Of a stretch of 64,000 nt of DNA, positions 35,658 through 43,962 are shown piece by piece. Each line of letters opens with the position of its first letter. The first letter of the stretch is position 1. The notes beneath the pieces were generated by a model. It saw nothing but the letters and a program-made list of their open reading frames with translations. It was not told where the DNA came from and made no database searches. The DNA comes from Streptomyces sp. WAC05374 (GTDB lineage: Bacteria > Actinomycetota > Actinomycetes > Streptomycetales > Streptomycetaceae). The stretch lies in contig NZ_SMNQ01000006.1 in assembly GCF_004353505.1 (NCBI RefSeq), positions 186,001 through 250,000 on the forward strand, in the 5' to 3' direction. The position numbers and the translations under genes were made by a program.

Positions 35658-38600
35658 GCGAGAACACGCCGGTCAACCCGGCCGAGGTCCCGGTCTTCAC
35701 CGGCAACCTCGAGCTGCTCGACGAGAAGGTCAAGGCGCTGTCCGGCGCCGGCGGCAAGATCGCGACCGCCGCCGGGGACGTCCACACGTCCTTCGGCGGC
35801 CTGCGGGCCTTCTACAAGGCGCCCGAGGCGGAGCAGCTCTTCGCCACGACGCAGCCGGTCAAGGACAAGGCGCTCGACATCAGTTCGGACCTGTGCACCA
35901 TCGCGGGCGCGCTGGGGACGTACGCCAATGAGATCCGCCCCCTGAAGAAGAAGCTGGACGACCTGCGCCAGGACGCCGTCACCTTCCGGCAGAAGATCGC
36001 CGAGGACGACAAGTGGCGTGAGGACGGCGACCTGGTCGAGGAGAACAACGACCGGCGCAACGAGATCGCCGAGGTCTGGACACAGTTCCAGGCGGCCGAG
36101 CGAGCCGCCCACGCGAAGATCGTCGCCCTCGTCGGCGGCAAGGCGCTCAAGGTCAACGACGGCTCCAACGGCGAGGGCATGTACGGCTACGACGCCGAGG
36201 CCCTCAAGCAGGCCAAGAGCCTGCCGTGGGGTGACGCGGTCGAGGAGTCGACGCCGTGGTGGCAGGTGTGGGAGCACGCCTACGACTTCGGCAAGGGCGT
36301 CATCGTCGACGGCGTGTGGGGCACCATCAAGGGCCTGGGCACCCTGGTCGGCTTCCAGGGCTGGGACGCGGCCGGGCAGGCGTGGAAGGGCCTGGGCCAG
36401 CTCGCCACCGGCCTGGTCATCACCGCGAGCCCGCTGGGCGCGGCGTTCTGGCTGGCCGACGACAAGCAACTGCCCGGCTGGATCAGGGACTCCCGTACGG
36501 CCATGAAGGAGACCGGCAAGGCGCTGGTGGCCTGGGACCAGTGGGGCTCCAACCCGGCCCGGGCCGCCGGAGCGGTCACCTTCAACGTGCTCACCACCGT
36601 CTTCACGGGCGGCGCGGGCGGCGCGGCGGCGGGCGCCGGCAAGGCGGGCGCGGCGGCCAGGGCGATCTCCTTCGCCGGCAAGGCCGGCCGGGCGATCGAC
36701 CCGACGACGTACCTCTTCAAGGGCGCCGGCGCGGGCATCACGAAGATCGGCGACGTGATGACCGGCCTGAAGGGCATGGGCAACATCACCATGCCGCCCC
36801 TCCCCGAGGGCACGGTCATCCTGCCGGAGGGCTCGCTCATGCGCCCGGACGGCACGATCCACCTCCCCGACGGCACCCCCCTGCCCGAGGGCGCCATCGA
36901 GGTCCCGCCCAACACGGTCCGTGTCCCCGAGGGCACCGCGGTCCCGCCGGGCGCGGTCGACCTCGGCGACGGCATGGTCAGGCTCCCGGACGACGCCCCG
37001 GCCCCGGCGGGCTCGGTGCCGCTCCAGGAGGGCACGGTCGCCCTGCCCAAGGACACCCCGGCCGTCCCCGCCGACGCGACACCCCTCCCCGTCAAGGACG
37101 GCGACCCGCCGCAGTTCCTGGACCGTGACGGCAACATCCTCGACGAGAACGGCAAGGTCGTCAGCGACGTCAAGGACTCCCCGACGGACACGGTCGACAG
37201 GGGCACGAACCCCGCCAACCCCGCCGCGGGCGCGGACAACCCGCGCGTCGACACCCCGGCCAAGGTCCCGGCCATGGCCGGCGCCGCGGTCAACGCGGGC
37301 GACGGCACCGCCATCAGCCTCGGCAACAGCCTGGACAACAACCTGGGCGACATCGGCCGCGTCGGCGACGACGCCCCCGTACGCGTCCCGGACTCCCCGG
37401 CCGGCCTCGTGGACAACATGCCGGGCGGCCTCGCCGACAACCTGCCCACGGGCCAGGCCGGCAACAACCTGCCCGGCGGCGGCGCGGGCGACAACCTGCC
37501 CGCCAACAACCTGGACAACACCCCGGGCACGGGCGGCACCCGCCCCGGCGACACCACCCCGCCCACCGGCGGCGGCCGCGACGTGCCCCCCGGCGCCTCC
37601 ACGGCCGACAACGCCACCCCGGGCGGCGGCTCGGGCACCTCGGGCGCCGACAACGCCACCCCGGGCGGCTCGTCCGCCGACAACGGCGTGCCCGGCGACG
37701 GCACCCCCGGCTCGGGCCTCCCCGACACCCCGGGCACGGGCGCGGTCGACGACGCGGCGGCGGGCGCGGACGAGGGCGCGGCGGGCGCGGGCGACGGCGC
37801 CTCGACGCCTCCCACGGTGATCGAGCGGCCCAGCTTCATGCGCGACGGCGACAACCCGTACGGTCCTCGCGGGTCCCTCACGGACGAGCAGATCGCGGAG
37901 ATCCAGGTCTACCGAGCGAACCATGAGGACGGGTACTTCGAGAAGTACTACGCGAAGGACGGGCGCCGCCTCAACACCAAGGTGTTCGACGAGAGCCTCC
38001 GGGTACCGCCGCAGCTCATCAAGGAGACACCGGATGGTCCCTGGATCTCCGCCAAGAACGCTCCGCCGCCCATCCCCGAGAGGTACCTCGACGGCGAGGG
38101 CGCCTCCGTCAACCGCGCCACGCACCTGGACGCGGACACCCTTCGCGTGCTCGACGAGGCGGCCGGCGCCCGTCGGAACGCCATCGACGCGGCCACAGCA
38201 GCGGAGAAGGTCAAGGCGGCGCACTCCGGGCTACCCGAGGACGACGCCCTGCGGGTGGACGCCCAGGAGAAGTACCGTGTGGCCGCGTACGAGCGGACCA
38301 AGGCCGCCGAGGCGTACGGAGAGACGGTCGCCGCGCACCAGGTGGTGCCGCAGCACTACGACGACATCATCAAGCGGGAGACCCTGCACGGTCCTGCCAA
38401 CGGCAACGACCAGTTCGACCAGGTCTACCAGCGCAAGGACGGCAAGTACGTGGTCGTCGAGGCGAAGTCGAACGTCAACACCGACCTGGGATCGCGCAAG
38501 CTGCCGCAGGGCGGTCGGGCGATGCAGGGGTCGAGGGAGTACTTCCTCGACATCCTCCGTGAGATGAGGGAACGAGGCCGTGAGATTCCCAGCGAGCGGA

Positions 38601-38749
38601 AGCTCGCCAGAGCCCTCAAGACCGCCCTCGACCAGGGCAAACTCGACTACATCGTCGTGAAGGGCAAGTCCGACGGGCCCCTGTACGGTGGCTACGAGAT
38701 GGAGAAGTTCGACATCCGGAAGCGCGACGAGAACGGGAATCTGGAGTGA
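35654..38749 (+). CDS. Large modular ESX-type polymorphic toxin with C-terminal PD-(D/E)XK-like nuclease candidate
   Basis: 1,031 residues from a GTG overlapping the previous stop. Residues about 10-130 form a helical WXG-like targeting module (LELLDEKVKALSGAGGKIAT). A hydrophobic glycine-rich region follows (about 215-375), then 13-14-residue repeats of the type PEGTVxLPxGS (about 378-482), then Asn-Pro repeats (ADNLPTG, DNATPGG; about 578-695). From about 725 a compact, GC-normal domain begins (RPSFMRDGDNPYGPRGSLTD). Its end carries Asp922 (DQFDQVYQ) and ExK at Glu936/Lys938 (KYVVVEAKS), the PD-(D/E)XK nuclease pattern. There is no signal peptide. Three Imm49-like genes follow, the first overlapping as GTGA. 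The inferred role is a contact-dependent DNA-damaging effector exported by the type VII system. Confidence 0.75.
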   Translation: MSENTPVNPAEVPVFTGNLELLDEKVKALSGAGGKIATAAGDVHTSFGGLRAFYKAPEAEQLFATTQPVKDKALDISSDLCTIAGALGTYANEIRPLKKKLDDLRQDAVTFRQKIAEDDKWREDGDLVEENNDRRNEIAEVWTQFQAAERAAHAKIVALVGGKALKVNDGSNGEGMYGYDAEALKQAKSLPWGDAVEESTPWWQVWEHAYDFGKGVIVDGVWGTIKGLGTLVGFQGWDAAGQAWKGLGQLATGLVITASPLGAAFWLADDKQLPGWIRDSRTAMKETGKALVAWDQWGSNPARAAGAVTFNVLTTVFTGGAGGAAAGAGKAGAAARAISFAGKAGRAIDPTTYLFKGAGAGITKIGDVMTGLKGMGNITMPPLPEGTVILPEGSLMRPDGTIHLPDGTPLPEGAIEVPPNTVRVPEGTAVPPGAVDLGDGMVRLPDDAPAPAGSVPLQEGTVALPKDTPAVPADATPLPVKDGDPPQFLDRDGNILDENGKVVSDVKDSPTDTVDRGTNPANPAAGADNPRVDTPAKVPAMAGAAVNAGDGTAISLGNSLDNNLGDIGRVGDDAPVRVPDSPAGLVDNMPGGLADNLPTGQAGNNLPGGGAGDNLPANNLDNTPGTGGTRPGDTTPPTGGGRDVPPGASTADNATPGGGSGTSGADNATPGGSSADNGVPGDGTPGSGLPDTPGTGAVDDAAAGADEGAAGAGDGASTPPTVIERPSFMRDGDNPYGPRGSLTDEQIAEIQVYRANHEDGYFEKYYAKDGRRLNTKVFDESLRVPPQLIKETPDGPWISAKNAPPPIPERYLDGEGASVNRATHLDADTLRVLDEAAGARRNAIDAATAAEKVKAAHSGLPEDDALRVDAQEKYRVAAYERTKAAEAYGETVAAHQVVPQHYDDIIKRETLHGPANGNDQFDQVYQRKDGKYVVVEAKSNVNTDLGSRKLPQGGRAMQGSREYFLDILREMRERGREIPSERKLARALKTALDQGKLDYIVVKGKSDGPLYGGYEMEKFDIRKRDENGNLE

Positions 38750-39606
38750 CGGTGAATGTGACTCGGCACGGCTCGCCGGGGCCTGACGACCAGGGTTACG
38801 CGGACTCCTTGGAGGAGGACCTCCTGGAGGACATCGCGTCCTTCGAACAGTCCCCCGGGGCACTCGACGGCGCCCTGGACACCGCGATGCTCCACCTCCA
38901 GGCACGACTGGCGGTCAATCCGGACGCGTCGGCCCTCCCGACCTGGGAGGCCACGGTCACGGCGATGCAGGTCGGCTCGGCGATGTTCGCCGTCGCCACC
39001 CGGTCCGAGGGCACAGTGGAGTGCCGCATCGCCGATGAGACGCGTACCCTCCGGGCGCTTGGTCCGGGACTGCACGCCAACCCGGGCAACTGGGTCTCCG
39101 CGTTCTGGCTGGCCATCGTCTGCCGGGACCAGGCACGCATGACCGCGCTGTGCGAGGTTCCGCTCGACGTGCTGCGCGCCTCGGGCACCCAGTACGACGA
39201 GTTCGTCTACCTCTGGATCGACGCCCTCCAGACGTACTGGCTGGAACGCCCGGGGCTCGGCGAGAAGCTGCTGGCCGCGATCGAGGCGTCGTACCCGAAC
39301 GCGATCGAGGTGGCGGACATGGAGCTGGTGGAGCGGATCCTCTATCAGCCGGTCAACCTCTTCCAGTGCTTCCTGCGCAAGGACCACGCGGCGTTCAACC
39401 AGGCGCTGGTCGAGGCCCTGGAGATGCACAAGCTGTACTGGACGGCTTCCGAGAAGCGGGAGCGCAGCGTCGCCGGGTACCTGGCGCTGGGCCCGCTCGC
39501 CATCGCCTGCCTGGCGTACGACGCCGGGTTCCCGATCGAGGTCGAGTCGGACTACCTGCCGAGCGAGCTGCTCAACCGCGCCTGGCTGGGCGAGTTCCCG
39601 ACCTGA
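38746..39606 (+). CDS. Imm49-like immunity protein, paralogue 1
   Basis: 286 residues, soluble and helical. Family segments are PTWEATVTAMQVGSAMFAV, SAFWLAIVCRDQARMTALCE, WIDALQTYWLERPGLGEKLL and the C-terminal LGPLAIACLAYDAG, ending in WLGEFPT. This matches immunity-49 proteins that neutralise polymorphic toxins. The GTG start overlaps the toxin stop, which fixes it as the cognate antidote candidate for the nuclease. The next gene is a close paralogue. Confidence 0.78.
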   Translation: MTVNVTRHGSPGPDDQGYADSLEEDLLEDIASFEQSPGALDGALDTAMLHLQARLAVNPDASALPTWEATVTAMQVGSAMFAVATRSEGTVECRIADETRTLRALGPGLHANPGNWVSAFWLAIVCRDQARMTALCEVPLDVLRASGTQYDEFVYLWIDALQTYWLERPGLGEKLLAAIEASYPNAIEVADMELVERILYQPVNLFQCFLRKDHAAFNQALVEALEMHKLYWTASEKRERSVAGYLALGPLAIACLAYDAGFPIEVESDYLPSELLNRAWLGEFPT

Positions 39607-39698
39607 TGCCGACACACGCCCCGTGGGCCCGGCACTTCGACGTCGCGGTGCCGGCCGACCGGACACGGCCGGCCACACGTGTCGGGACCTGCCCGTGA
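39606..39698 (+). CDS. Possible 30-codon ORF between immunity paralogues 1 and 2
   Basis: ATG overlaps the stop of paralogue 1 (TGATG) and its TGA overlaps the GTG start of paralogue 2 (GTGA). The product MPTHAPWARHFDVAVPADRT... has no recognisable domain. Codon-position bias is weak (about 26 of 30 GC at third positions, 22 at the others), so it may only be a translational bridge or chance. Confidence 0.25.
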   Translation: MPTHAPWARHFDVAVPADRTRPATRVGTCP

Positions 39699-40558
39699 CC
39701 CGGGATGTCCCGCGCCACGGCATCCCGTCGGGCCCCGGCGCCGAGGCGCTGGCGCAGCGGCTCGCCGACCACCTCGCCGGGGAGATCGACGGCCTGGAGT
39801 CCTCCACCGAGCTGATCGAGTCCACGTTCAGCACCTCGCTCCTCGTCCTCAACGCCCGCTGCGCCGTGGACCCACGGGCGGCGCGGGCGGAGACCTGGGA
39901 TGCCGCGGTCAACGCCATGCAGCTCGGCTCGGCGGTGTTCGCGGTGACGGGTGTACGGGAGGGTACGGTCGAGTGCCGGATCAACCGCGAGCTCCGGCCG
40001 CTCCCGGCCGCCGGCCCCTCCTCGATGGCCGACGCCGGGGCGTGGCTGACCGCGTTCTGGCTGGCGGTCGTCTGCCGCGAGCAGGAGCGGATGACGCAGC
40101 TCTGCGAGATCCCGCTGGACCGCCTCCGGTCACCGGACGGCCGTTACGACGCGTATGTCCACCACTGGATCGACACGCTCCAGACGTACTGGCTGCGCCG
40201 GCCGGGGCTGGCGGAGAAGCTCACCGCCACGCTCCGGGCGTCGGACCCGGCGCTCGCGCGGAACGTCCCCCGGGACATGCTCCAGGGCCTGCTCCACCCG
40301 CCGATCAACCTCTTCCACCACTTCGTCCGCAAGGACGAGGAGGGCTTCAGCCCGGCCCTGGTGGAGGCGCTCACACTGCACAAGGCGTATTGGACGCTGA
40401 CGGAGGACCGGTCGACGGACATCGACGGGGCCATCGCCCTGGGCCCCCTGGCGATCGCCTGCCTGGCGTACGACGGGAAGCTCCCGGTTGACGTCGAGTC
40501 GGAGTACCTGCCCGAGCACCTCCTGAAGCGCGGCTGGCTCGGGGAGTACTCCACCTGA
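39695..40558 (+). CDS. Imm49-like immunity protein, paralogue 2
   Basis: 287 residues from the GTG of MTRDVPRHG, chosen because it aligns with the VTRHG start of paralogue 1 and gives the same length; the frame is open 24 codons further upstream. Conserved segments are ETWDAAVNAMQLGSAVFAV, WLTAFWLAVVCREQERMTQL, HWIDTLQTYWLRRPGLAEKL and LGPLAIACLAYDGKLPVDVE, ending in WLGEYST. Clearly a tandem duplicate of the upstream gene. It may protect against sibling strains' toxin variants or be a spare copy. Confidence 0.75.
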   Translation: MTRDVPRHGIPSGPGAEALAQRLADHLAGEIDGLESSTELIESTFSTSLLVLNARCAVDPRAARAETWDAAVNAMQLGSAVFAVTGVREGTVECRINRELRPLPAAGPSSMADAGAWLTAFWLAVVCREQERMTQLCEIPLDRLRSPDGRYDAYVHHWIDTLQTYWLRRPGLAEKLTATLRASDPALARNVPRDMLQGLLHPPINLFHHFVRKDEEGFSPALVEALTLHKAYWTLTEDRSTDIDGAIALGPLAIACLAYDGKLPVDVESEYLPEHLLKRGWLGEYST

Positions 40559-40673
40559 GCAGCAGGTGACCCCAGCCGGACGCCAGGACGGCGGGCCCGC
40601 ACCCCGACCGCCTGCCGGGGACGGACGGGAAGGACGAGCGACCTATCGCAGGCCGAGGCCAAGGAGTGAGCAG

Positions 40674-41540
40674 GTGGGCACGCGCATCGTGCGGCACGAT
40701 TTCCGCACGGACGACGCAAGCGAGGCGATGGCACCGGTGATCAGGAGCGCGGAGGACGTGCTCGAGCGGATCGAGACCTCGGAGTTCGACCGCTTCGACG
40801 CCCTCGACCACACGCTCTCCGCGGCGAAGTGGCGGTGCCTGACGGACCCGGAGGCCGCCGAGTTCCCCACCTGGGAGGCATGGGTCACGGCCATGCAGAC
40901 CGGTTCGGCGCTCTTCGCGGCGGGAACGGCGACGGAGGGGCCCGTGCCGTGCCGGATCGGGAGCATGGGAGCCATCAAGCATCTCCCGGCCACCGGGCCG
41001 CAGGACTACTTGCACGCGGCCAACTGGCTCACCTCGTACTACCTGGCCGTGATCTGCCGCGAGAACGAGCGGGCCGATCGACTCGCGCGCGTACCGGTCA
41101 CGTTCCTCCGGGCGTCCGGGGCCGAGTTCGACGAGTACATCCACCCCTGGGTCGAGGCCTTGCAGAACGCCTGGTTCCACCGGCAGGAGACGTGGGGCTC
41201 CCTGGCCGAGGCGGTCGACGGAACCGACCCGGCACGCGCGCGTGTGGCGAGCGAAGAGCTGATGGTCAAGATCCTCCACCCGCCCATCGAGCTCTTCCAC
41301 CGGTACCAGCGCCAGGAGGCCGAGCAGTTCAACGCCGCGCTGGCGGACGCTCTGACCCGGCACAAGGAGTACTGGACCGCGAACGAGGCGCGTGCCGTGA
41401 GCGGCGACGGACTGGTCGCCCTCGGCCCGCTCGCCGTCGCCTGCATGGCGCACGACGCCGGAATGCCGATCGACGTCGAGTCGGAATACCTCCCGAAGCA
41501 CCTGTTGCGGCGCACCTGGGTGGGCGAGTTTCCGACGTAG
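40674..41540 (+). CDS. Imm49-like immunity protein, paralogue 3 (most divergent)
   Basis: 288 residues from a GTG with AAGGAG 7 bases upstream; a GTG 36 codons earlier is open, but its extension is Pro/Arg-rich and not shared by the paralogues. N-terminal TRIVRHDF echoes the RHG start of the other two. Conserved segments are PTWEAWVTAMQTGSALFAAG, YYLAVICRENERADRLARVP, WVEALQNAWFHRQE and LGPLAVACMAHDAGMPIDVE, ending in WVGEFPT. It is set off from paralogue 2 by 115 bases and has its own ribosome-binding site. Confidence 0.75.
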   Translation: MGTRIVRHDFRTDDASEAMAPVIRSAEDVLERIETSEFDRFDALDHTLSAAKWRCLTDPEAAEFPTWEAWVTAMQTGSALFAAGTATEGPVPCRIGSMGAIKHLPATGPQDYLHAANWLTSYYLAVICRENERADRLARVPVTFLRASGAEFDEYIHPWVEALQNAWFHRQETWGSLAEAVDGTDPARARVASEELMVKILHPPIELFHRYQRQEAEQFNAALADALTRHKEYWTANEARAVSGDGLVALGPLAVACMAHDAGMPIDVESEYLPKHLLRRTWVGEFPT

Positions 41541-41566
41541 GCCTCAGACACGAGGGGAACGTCAGC

Positions 41567-41938
41567 ATGACCGAGCCAGTGCGTATCGACATCGACGGCC
41601 CCGGCGTCGACATGGACGTGGGCGGACGGCTGCTGTACCGGGGGGAACTCTTCACGGGCGAGGTGACCGAGCACCTCGGCGGCGCGCTCGTCGCCCTGGA
41701 CGTCTACGTGGACGGCATCACGCACGGCATCAGCCGGGAGTGGTACGAGGACGGCACCCCGCGGTCCGAGGGCACGGTACGGGTGGGACGCCCCGTCGGG
41801 ATGTGGCGCGAGTGGCACACCAACGGCCGCCTCGCGTCCGAACAGCGCTTCGCCACCGACGGATTGACGCTGCTCACGCAGAAGACGTGGGACGAGCGGG
41901 GAAACCCGACGCGGGACTGGCGCAAGCCGGCCGGATAG
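41567..41938 (+). CDS. YwqK/MORN-repeat antitoxin-like protein
   Basis: 123 residues. The central GISREWYEDGTPRSEGTVRV and VGMWREWHTNGRLASEQRF are two MORN-variant repeats of the toxin_YwqK family, then QKTWDERGNPTRDW. Such proteins occur beside polymorphic toxins and have been labelled antitoxins, without a proven mechanism as far as I know. It starts 26 bases after the third Imm49-like gene with its own AGGGGAAC and closes the toxin-immunity block. Confidence 0.7.
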   Translation: MTEPVRIDIDGPGVDMDVGGRLLYRGELFTGEVTEHLGGALVALDVYVDGITHGISREWYEDGTPRSEGTVRVGRPVGMWREWHTNGRLASEQRFATDGLTLLTQKTWDERGNPTRDWRKPAG

Positions 41939-41984
41939 GACCACCGCCTGACGTCACCCCCCCCCGGGCCGACCGCCCCGCCCA

Positions 41985-42010
41985 CGGGCCCCCGCACCGG
42001 CAGGGGCCCG
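41985..42010. terminator. Bidirectional terminator closing the toxin-immunity block
   Basis: CGGGCCCC / GGGGCCCG, 8-bp perfect arms and a 10-base loop, between convergent genes. A run of nine C residues lies 20 bases to its left. Confidence 0.6.
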
Positions 42011-42026
42011 CGGCGGGGTGCGGCGC

Positions 42027-42473
42027 TCAGCAGTACCGGGACGAGCCCGTGGAGCCCCAGGCGCACGAGTCGACGAGGGTGCCCGACGCCTTGCGGAGGT
42101 ACGCGGTGTCACCGTCGTTGTTCCACACGTACGCCGCCCTGCCCCAGTACCGGTGCCCCGCGGTGTTGGTGCCCCGGCCGGTGTGGACCGTCACGTACGA
42201 CTTCGCGCCGATCGTGCCGCTGAAGGTGTACGTCCAGCCGGCCCGGTCCTTCAGCTTCCAGTCGCGCAGCGAAATGGCGGCGGTGCTGGAGTTGTAGAGC
42301 TGCACCCACTCCGCGTTGAGCGACGTGTTGGAACGGTTGTCCGTGCCGGGCGAGTTGTAGTACACGCGGTAGATGCTCACGCCACCGGCGGCCTGCGCCG
42401 GGGCGGCGGTCAGCATGCCGCCGGCGACGGCGGTGGCCAGGACGGCTGCCGACACAGCGAATCGAACCTTCAA
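42027..42473 (-). CDS. Secreted lamin-tail-domain protein
   Basis: 148 residues from a TTG start, chosen because GGGGAGG lies 5 bases upstream and the product begins directly with a Sec signal (KVRFAVSAAVLATAVAGG, cleavage after AQA-A). The mature part is one lamin-tail (LTD) immunoglobulin-like domain: IYRVYYNSPGTDNRSNTSLN, EWVQLYNSSTAAISLRDWKL and GTIGAKSYVTVHTGRG. Such domains occur in secreted Streptomyces proteins, often with nucleases, but here stand alone; function unknown. Two Cys near the end may form a disulfide. Confidence 0.8.
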   Translation of the reverse strand: MKVRFAVSAAVLATAVAGGMLTAAPAQAAGGVSIYRVYYNSPGTDNRSNTSLNAEWVQLYNSSTAAISLRDWKLKDRAGWTYTFSGTIGAKSYVTVHTGRGTNTAGHRYWGRAAYVWNNDGDTAYLRKASGTLVDSCAWGSTGSSRYC

Positions 42474-42668
42474 GAATCCTCCCCAAGGTGAACCGTGCGT
42501 TCCACGGCGGGGAAAGCACACCATATGGTGATGTTGTTACTGGTCGGTTCTGCTCATTCGCGAGCGAATCTCGCCCCCTTCCGAGTGAACCGACGCGGTC
42601 TCGTCCTCCCACCCCGCCCCGCGTTAGCGTGATCCGCCCTACTGGCACGCGAGTTCAGGGAGACGGCG

Positions 42669-43910
42669 ATGAGCGCCCAGGAACCATTGGTGATCGACCC
42701 CACCGGCAGCGACATACACGGGGAGGCGGCCCGCTTACGCGAGCGCGGCCCCGTCGCACGCGTCGCCCTGCCCGGCGGGGTGGAGGCGTGGGCGGTCAGC
42801 AGTCCCGAGCTGCTGAAGCGGCTGCTCACCGATCCACGGGTCTCCAAGGACCCGCACCGGCACTGGCCGACCTGGATCAACGGCGAGATCTCCCCGGAGT
42901 GGCCGCTGTTCGCCTGGGTGGCGGTGCGGAACATGTTCACCGCGTACGGCGGCGAGCACAAGCGCCTGCGTACGCTGGTCGCCAAGGCGTTCACCGCCCG
43001 CCGGACCGCCGCGCTGCGGCCGCGCGTGGAGGAGATCACCGCGGACCTGCTGGACCGCATCGCCGAGGCGGGCCGCCGCGACCCGGTCGTGGACCTGCGG
43101 GAGACGTACGCGTACCCGCTGCCCATCCAGGTGATCAGCGAGCTGTTCGGCCTGCCGGAGGAGAAGGGGGAGGAGCTGCGGTCCATCGTGGACAGCCTCT
43201 TCCACACCTCCGCCGGCCCGGAGGAGGTCACCGCCACCTACACCCGGCTCTACGCCGTCATGGGCGAACTCGTCGCCGCCAAGCGCCGGTCGCCCGCCGA
43301 CGACATGACGAGCGCCCTCATCGCGGCCCGCGACGACGAGGGCGGCACCAGGCTGAGCGAGCAGGAACTGCTCGACACCCTGGTGCTGATGATCGGCGCC
43401 GGTCATGAGACCACGGTCAACCTCATCGACAACGCCATCCACGCCCTCCTCACCCACCCCGAGCAACTCGCCCTCGTACGGGAGGGCCGGGCCTCCTGGG
43501 ACGACGTGATCGAGGAGACGCTGCGCTCCGACGCCCCGGTCGCCAGCCTGCCGCTGCGGTACGCGGTCGAGGACATCGAGGCGGACGGAACGCTCATCCG
43601 CCGGGGCGACGCGATCCTGGCCGCGTACGCCGCCGCCGGGCGCGACCCGGAGCGGTACGGGAAGGACGCCGACCGTTTCGACGTCACCCGCGCCGACAAG
43701 GATCACCTGGCCTTCGGGTACGGGGTCCACTACTGCCTGGGCGCCCCGCTGGGCCGTATGGAGGCGCGCATCGCGCTGCCGGCGCTCTTCGAGCGGTTCC
43801 CGGACATGGTCCTGGCCGTGCCGTCGGAGGAGCTGCGGGCGGTGGACTCCTTCATCTCCAACGGGCACGGCTCGCTGCCCGTGCGGCTGGGCCCGGGCGG
43901 CGGCGTGTAG
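42669..43910 (+). CDS. Cytochrome P450 (second)
   Basis: 413 residues with I-helix GAGHETTVNL, K-helix EETLR (ExxR) and the heme motif FGYGVHYCLGAPLGRMEA (Cys356). It has the layout of the soluble CYP105/107-type class I enzymes of Streptomyces. The start has GGAGACGGCG before it. No ferredoxin gene is adjacent, unlike the other P450 in this window. Neighbours are unrelated, so the substrate and role are open. Confidence 0.94.
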   Translation: MSAQEPLVIDPTGSDIHGEAARLRERGPVARVALPGGVEAWAVSSPELLKRLLTDPRVSKDPHRHWPTWINGEISPEWPLFAWVAVRNMFTAYGGEHKRLRTLVAKAFTARRTAALRPRVEEITADLLDRIAEAGRRDPVVDLRETYAYPLPIQVISELFGLPEEKGEELRSIVDSLFHTSAGPEEVTATYTRLYAVMGELVAAKRRSPADDMTSALIAARDDEGGTRLSEQELLDTLVLMIGAGHETTVNLIDNAIHALLTHPEQLALVREGRASWDDVIEETLRSDAPVASLPLRYAVEDIEADGTLIRRGDAILAAYAAAGRDPERYGKDADRFDVTRADKDHLAFGYGVHYCLGAPLGRMEARIALPALFERFPDMVLAVPSEELRAVDSFISNGHGSLPVRLGPGGGV

Positions 43911-43962
43911 AGCGCGGCGGCCAGGGGTGCGGCGCGGATGATCGCCGCGACCCGATCGTGTG

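Noticed and set aside
40566..40673. A 36-residue N-terminal extension of the third immunity paralogue from an upstream GTG.
   Set aside because: The extension is Pro/Arg-rich, absent from the other paralogues, and the GTG at 40674 has a better-placed AAGGAG.
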